Positions 18,568 through 22,183 of a stretch of 22,183 nucleotides of DNA are shown here, piece by piece (the stretch's first letter is position 1; the number at the start of each line of letters is the position of its first letter). This DNA comes from Ophiothrix spiculata. Its lineage: Eukaryota; Echinodermata; Ophiuroidea; Amphilepidida; Ophiotrichidae. The notes below the pieces were generated by a model that did not search any database, was not told where the DNA came from, and saw only the letters and a list, made by a program, of their open reading frames with translations. The position numbers and the translations under genes are program-made. Location of the stretch: assembly GCA_000969725.1 (NCBI GenBank), contig JXSR01S011463.1, one strand, 5' to 3'.

Positions 18568-19011
18568 TATGTGACCCGTCATATCGAAAGGTACCGTAAG
18601 GGTCCCAAAATGAAAATTGATTTTTTTGATCTCATCTGAAAGATTATATTTTAAGCTTTAAAATGACACGTTGCTTTTGGTTTTTGGATGTTCGATTGGA
18701 AAGTTACACGCAAATTGGTTAAAGGCATTGGGCTGATTCAGAAAACTATAGTTTTGAGAAAATCGAGTTTAAAGTTTCTGTGCTGAGTAAGACTTGAATG
18801 GAGAAAGTATTTTTATCTTGGTATTTAAAACATTTGTCTTATGTTTTGGATGTTGGAACCTGGTTGATATGATAGAATACACTTCAAAGATAACCTTTCT
18901 GATGAAATTAGAAATTCAACCTTGGACGTGATTTTTAACAATACTCAGCTTCAATGGCCCCTATCTCATATCGCCGACCTTAAGGTACCTTTCGATATGG
19001 CGGGTCACATA
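18568..19011. mobile_element. MITE with TATGTGACCCG ends, 444 bp
   Basis: The 34-bp inverted ends (TATGTGACCCG, CATATCGAAAGGTACC, TAAGG) differ at two positions. The interior is AT-rich and non-coding. A truncated relative is at 12420-12549. Confidence 0.9.
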
Positions 19012-19135
19012 TGTGAATCGTCATATCACAAGAGGACATTTGTATAAACCTACATGTTTCATATTTTGTAACACGTACATTAACACTAATAAAGTTATGT
19101 GACTTGCTTTGATTTGAATATTTCTTTTTAATCAT

Positions 19136-19622
19136 AAAAAAACTGGGGTGACATTGAACACCAGAGTAACTTTGAACAAATCTTACAAGGAAATTTGTGA
19201 AACATACATCTTGCATAATAGTGATTTGTTAAGAATTGCAACCATTGAGGGAGCGGGTGGGCGGAGCAGTAGTTCCCTTGCCTTGCACCAATGAGGTCCC
19301 GGGCTCGATTTCCGCGCCTGGTGCTTTATGTGCATTTGGTTTTCAGTCCATAATGTTTCCGCAGGTTTTTCTCTGGGTACTCCGGTCTCCCTCCTGTCTT
19401 CAAAACTGAATTTAAAAAACATCTTGGAGCCCTGTTGAAGGTAAGCTTCCTTTAGCTTACTTGGTACCAAGCACCAAGTTGGGTTTCCTTGGTGAAAGCT
19501 AAAGCCTAAACAAGGTTATTTTTTTATCAATGCTTTACAAACGACTATCAGGCAGGATGAGTCATTCACAAGCCACCAAAGTTTATTCAAAGTCGCCCTG
19601 GTGTTCAGTCACCCTAGTTTAC
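19136..19622. mobile_element. MITE interrupted by a SINE
   Basis: The left AAACTGGGGTGACATTGAAC, ACCAGAGTAACTTTGAA (19136-19180) is inverted at about 19578-19622 as AAACTAGGGTGACTGAAC, ACCAGGGCGACTTTGAA. Identity is roughly 80%, so this is an old element. The SINE at 19245-19445 lies inside it. Confidence 0.78.
19245..19445 (+). mobile_element. Truncated tRNA-derived SINE copy
   Basis: It matches the SINE at 16400-16788 through the head and central block: GGAGCAGTAGTTCCCTTGCC, GGGCTCGATTTCC, TGTGCATTTGGTTTTCAGTC, TTCTCTGGGTACTCCGGTCT and CTTCAAAACTG. The GCGCTGTAAA/(ATT)n tail is missing, so it is 3'-truncated or ends differently. It is inserted into MITE 19136-19622. Confidence 0.82.
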
Positions 19623-20400
19623 GGTAATCAAATATCAATCTATATCTTGTACAGTGTGGACTTGTCGCATCATCATATGTCATTCTAAACTAGTGATCAT
19701 TAGTTGAAAGAAACATTCACTCCCAGAGGTGGGATATCGTTGTTTTAATGTTGTCATAAAAGAGAAACACACATAAGTTTCAACAATTAAGGGAGGTCGG
19801 AGCCTCACAATCCCTAAAAATTGTTTTTATCATAACTTGAAAACTAATAGAGTAAACTACATAAATGTACACATTTTTAGAAAGGACATTTTACAAGGAA
19901 TCCATTTATAGCATCAAATTCAAATTTTAAGAGCTCGCTTTTTAGAAACTCACCAAAAACGAGTTATTTTGCAAAATTTTTAGAACAAGCCTAGAAAAAG
20001 TATTATTTGGCGAAAATCTTCCAAAATAGGTAAAAATCATCAAAATCGATAGTTCTAGGGAATGTTTTCTCAAATTTTTGATTAACTTCTTAGTTTTTAC
20101 AAAAATGGCCAAAAAATGCCAAAAAACACCCAAAAATCATGATTTTTTGAAACCTATTATATTACCTATTTTTGAACATTTTGGCAAAATAATATTTTTC
20201 GAAAAAAATTGCAGAAAATTTTGAAAAACAGAGCCATCAAAATACCACATTTTTCAAAGAAAAAGGACCCATTGGCATACCAGAAAGCCTGATTTTGCTA
20301 CCCAAGTTTGCGGCACATCCCCATAATCACTTTTGTACTAAGTACCCCCCCCCCCAGCCATTGTAGATATGACTTTCTTGCACTCACATGACCAACTTAC
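19623..20400. other. Intron sequence, A-rich
   Basis: No exon until 20401. Contains many AAAAATTTT-type words (19920-20270) and a C13 run at 20343-20355. Confidence 0.6.
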
Positions 20401-20546
20401 CTTATACATAAAGTACTGTACAGTGGTGGCAATGCGTACATAATACCATGCCCCGTGAACTAATAACATCTTCTGTAAGAACCTAAACCTTGCTATAGCG
20501 TAGTCGCTGCAACGCACAGCTTGCCGGCCTTCTTTACCCATGATAC
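20401..20546 (-). CDS. ATP11-like: ATP11-like flippase exon: end of P domain and first helix here (TM5)
   Basis: This 146-bp exon starts after ...TTCTTCAG and ends at AAG|GTAAGTTGG. Two bases complete a Gly codon from the previous exon, and 48 codons follow. The peptide begins [20 protein letters not shown], then continues [18 protein letters not shown] and ends VQYFMYK. The GKEGRQA motif and SDYAIA belong to the conserved end of the P domain, just before TM5; HGxWYYxRIA and QYFxYK are the start of TM5 in P4-ATPases. The exon is the most conserved piece in the window and fixes strand, frame and family. The previous exon, which should carry GDGANDV, is not seen to the right up to 22183, so that intron is longer than 1.6 kb. 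Confidence 0.95.
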
Positions 20547-20618
20547 CTGAAGAACAGAGAACGGAATTCATAACAATTGGTAGATTTTAACAGGGTTCGC
20601 CGTCGGACAAATTTTGAA

Positions 20619-20665
20619 CTGTCAAGCTTTCGTCGGGAGTAGCTCTGACTTCTTCAGGACAAATA
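20619..20665 (-). other. Hairpin flanked by CTGAAGA and GAAA
   Basis: On the minus strand the order is CTGAAGA, an imperfect hairpin (GTCAGAG..CTCCCGAC, loop CTA), then GAAAGC. It stands just left of the 20723-21027 tandem array, and the AGCTTTCGTC..CTTCTTCAGGACAA wording is of a type I have seen in invertebrate repeats. The function is unknown. Confidence 0.45.
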
Positions 20666-20722
20666 TTATTATAAAGACATGTGGGCCGTCACTTCCCACT
20701 GATGACTCGCATGAGCCATTCA

Positions 20723-21027
20723 CTGAAGGCTGCCCCTTGCCAACAGATTCACACAAAAGTAGGTTGCCCCTAACCTCTAATGTGTTGTTCTTATATGATA
20801 TTCGTGGCTCTAAAAAGAGTCTTTCTGAAGGCTGCCCCTTGCCAACAGTGTTAAAAGCAGATCACCTCTTTGAAATTGTGGTGGCTCTGAAAAGAGCCTT
20901 TCTGAAGGCTGCCCCTTGCCAACAGATTCACACAAAAGTAGGTTGCCCCTAACCTCTAATGTGTTGTTCTTATATGATATTCGTGGCTCTAAAAAGAGTC
21001 TTTCTGAAGGCTGCCCCTTGCCAACAG
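20723..21027 (+). repeat. Tandem array with identical 127-bp copies
   Basis: The 24-bp word starting CTGAAGGCTGCCCCTTGCC occurs at 20723, 20825, 20902 and 21004 (spacing 102, 77, 102). Positions 20723-20848 and 20902-21027 are identical, so a 179-bp unit is duplicated without change. A partial, diverged continuation (GTAGGTTGCCCATATACCTC) follows to about 21065. Frames are broken by the spacing, so the overlapping short ORFs are not taken as coding. Confidence 0.93.
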
Positions 21028-21065
21028 TTATTTGCACAGTAGTAGGTTGCCCATATACCTCTAAT

Positions 21066-21344
21066 GTGTGTACAGAGAATATATACAGTGAAAATTAAAT
21101 CATACACTCTGCGTGTCACCTAGCCAATCAGATATAAAGTACGCAAAGTGCATTGAAATCTCACAATGCACTGCGCTTGTTGCGTTCCGGTTTGCGTGGT
21201 GGGCGTTTAGTGCATGAAACTTTCATTGTTTTTGTTTGGTGATGATTTATTTTAGTTTAGAGAAGTTTTGGACTTTGATGGTCATATAGATGGCTGATTT
21301 CTTTCACAAAAGATACAATATTATTTTTCTGTCATGTATGAATT
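21066..21344. other. Intron or upstream sequence with small palindrome
   Basis: AGTGCATTG..CAATGCACT forms a short hairpin at about 21147-21174, near a CCAAT word and a TATAAAG word (21122-21139). No exon is seen. Confidence 0.5.
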
Positions 21345-21534
21345 AGGTTAATAAATTTGCATTCTATTATGCTCGTAAAATGAGACAAAATCAATGCACT
21401 TGCGGTGAATTTTGATTGCTGTCCAATGCACTCAGTCCCTACTGGTCTCGTGAGCTGGACGCATCAAAATTGACCGTGCGTGCATTGATTTTGTCTCATT
21501 TCACTGGCGACATGAAATGCGCATTTATTAACCT
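21345..21534. mobile_element. Foldback element, 190 bp
   Basis: The two arms of about 85 bp pair imperfectly: AGGTTAATAAAT, GCATT, AAATGAGACAAAATCAATGC and CGGT.AATTTTGAT on the left all recur inverted on the right. It resembles the foldbacks at 583-785 and 14033-14185 in form but not in sequence. Confidence 0.87.
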
Positions 21535-21939
21535 ATAAATAAAGGATAGAGTCATGAGGTTCTCTTTGATGCTCAAACGGTATACCAATTAAGAATGACT
21601 GGTGTAGGTTTTAATTAATGTGCATTTTAAATAAAATTTCAAAAAATTATCTGCAGATGATGTTCAGTAATAACAGTCACCTACAAGGTTAAAATTTTCA
21701 TTGGAAAATTCCAGAAAGAAAACTCACGAAAATTTAAATCATGTTTATTTGATATTCCTGATGAACCTTTACAAGTCACCAACAAGTATTGTGAACATTT
21801 TGATCAAACCTCCAGAAAAATTTAAAAATGACAATTTTGTTGTAAAAGTGTTGTATGCTCTTACATCATAGATTGCAGATAAATAATAAAAAACAATTAT
21901 TTATTGGACTAGCTACTGAAGCAAATCTTAAGTTTTTAA
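21535..21939. other. Non-coding AT-rich stretch
   Basis: No exon or repeat structure recognised. Confidence 0.6.
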
Positions 21940-21949
21940 CAAGGTTGGC

Positions 21950-22040
21950 AAAAATCGCGATTTTTTTAAAAAAATCAAAAAAATCGATTTTTTTGATTTA
22001 AATCGGATTTTTTTGATTTAAATCGATTTTTTTGATTTTC
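21950..22040. repeat. AT-rich short tandem/palindromic repeat
   Basis: The word GATTTTTTTGATTTAAATCG repeats nearly three times with a period of about 20-21 bp and is preceded by its inverted form (AATCAAAAAAATCG). The tract could fold on itself. Confidence 0.8.
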
Positions 22041-22183
22041 ATATCAGAGGTTTGTAGGAGCTTCACCCTTCCCCTACCTCAAATTACTCTTAAAATGAGA
22101 ATATTAAGTCCATCTGATCTTTAAAAATGTATTATCATATAAATAATTGATCTAAGATTGATAAAAATCATGATTTTGTAAAA

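Larger units (their letters stand above)
9433..20546 (-). other. Partial ATP11-type P4-ATPase (phospholipid flippase) gene, confident part
   Basis: This span holds six exons on the minus strand that splice in matching phase (2-nt start, then junction phases 0, 1, 0, 0, 2, 0) and encode about 276 residues. The product corresponds to the last quarter of a P4-ATPase. P4-ATPases use ATP to move aminophospholipids to the cytosolic leaflet of plasma and endosomal membranes, usually with a CDC50 (TMEM30) beta subunit. The ATP11 assignment rests on [10 protein letters not shown] after the hinge of the P domain, EQHI after the second helix here, and the K-L-x-x-E-x-x-YW-x-W motif before the fifth, all as I remember them from ATP11A/B/C. 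ATP8 and ATP10 members usually have GNEGMQA or GQEGMQA at the first position. Introns are 0.6 to 4.6 kb. The catalytic DKTGT and earlier exons are outside the window. Which ATP11 paralogue this is cannot be decided. Confidence 0.9.

Noticed and set aside
19183..19470. 95-codon minus-strand ORF with CPGPHW-like text
   Set aside because: It is antisense of the truncated SINE; its similarity to the 16355-16648 frame comes from the shared SINE.
20614..21098. Possible repeat protein with EGCPLPT motifs
   Set aside because: The repeats have 102, 77 and 102-bp spacing, so the frame changes between units and the motif cannot be kept in one protein.
21120..21140. Promoter from CCAAT and TATAAAG words
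   Set aside because: The two words are only about 10 bp apart, not in the usual arrangement, and no first exon follows.

Overview
This is AT-rich, intron-dominated animal nuclear DNA. The evidence is GT-AG spliced exons, three tRNA-derived SINE heads with a possible fourth, and more than a dozen short terminal-inverted-repeat (MITE) or foldback elements. Nothing looks bacterial: there are no operons and no long ORFs, and nearly all short ORFs are chance frames in introns or repeats. The repeat style suggests a marine invertebrate, perhaps a non-vertebrate deuterostome. That placement is inference, not proof.

The gene is on the minus strand. Six confident exons, read from right to left (20401-20546, 17908-18154, 17198-17277, 12573-12638, 10966-11090, 9433-9598), join with perfectly matching phases. 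They give about 276 residues of the C-terminal half of a P4-ATPase (phospholipid flippase) of the ATP11 type, from the end of the P domain ([10 protein letters not shown]) through the last six membrane helices to the start of the cytoplasmic tail. Upstream exons (A, N and most of the P domain) lie beyond the right edge. Two weaker in-phase exons (7995-8048 and 5127-5256) could continue the tail. An exon-like unit at 52-127 on the same strand has good splice sites, but its phase does not match the nearest candidate, so it may belong to an unseen part of this gene or to another gene.

The introns are crowded with mobile DNA. Highlights are two long foldbacks (583-785 and 21345-21534); several elements ending in TTAA (3862-4400, 8666-8974, 14033-14185, 14182-14788); a Tc1/mariner-type MITE in a TA site (10574-10916) lying 13 bp from a hAT-type MITE (10404-10560); a run of four abutting elements at 13641-15052 inside an outer inverted repeat (12850/15151); and a MITE interrupted by a SINE (19136-19622). 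Three MITEs start within about 50 bp of splice donors of the flippase gene.

The most unusual local structure is at 17678-17998. The 3' end of flippase exon 17908-18154, with its splice donor, is tandemly repeated about three times in the following intron. The intronic copies carry a 4-bp CTAG change that gives AG directly followed by GTGAGT. A separate tandem array at 20723-21027 holds two identical copies of about 127 bp. I see no CRISPR, no rRNA and no bona fide tRNA gene.
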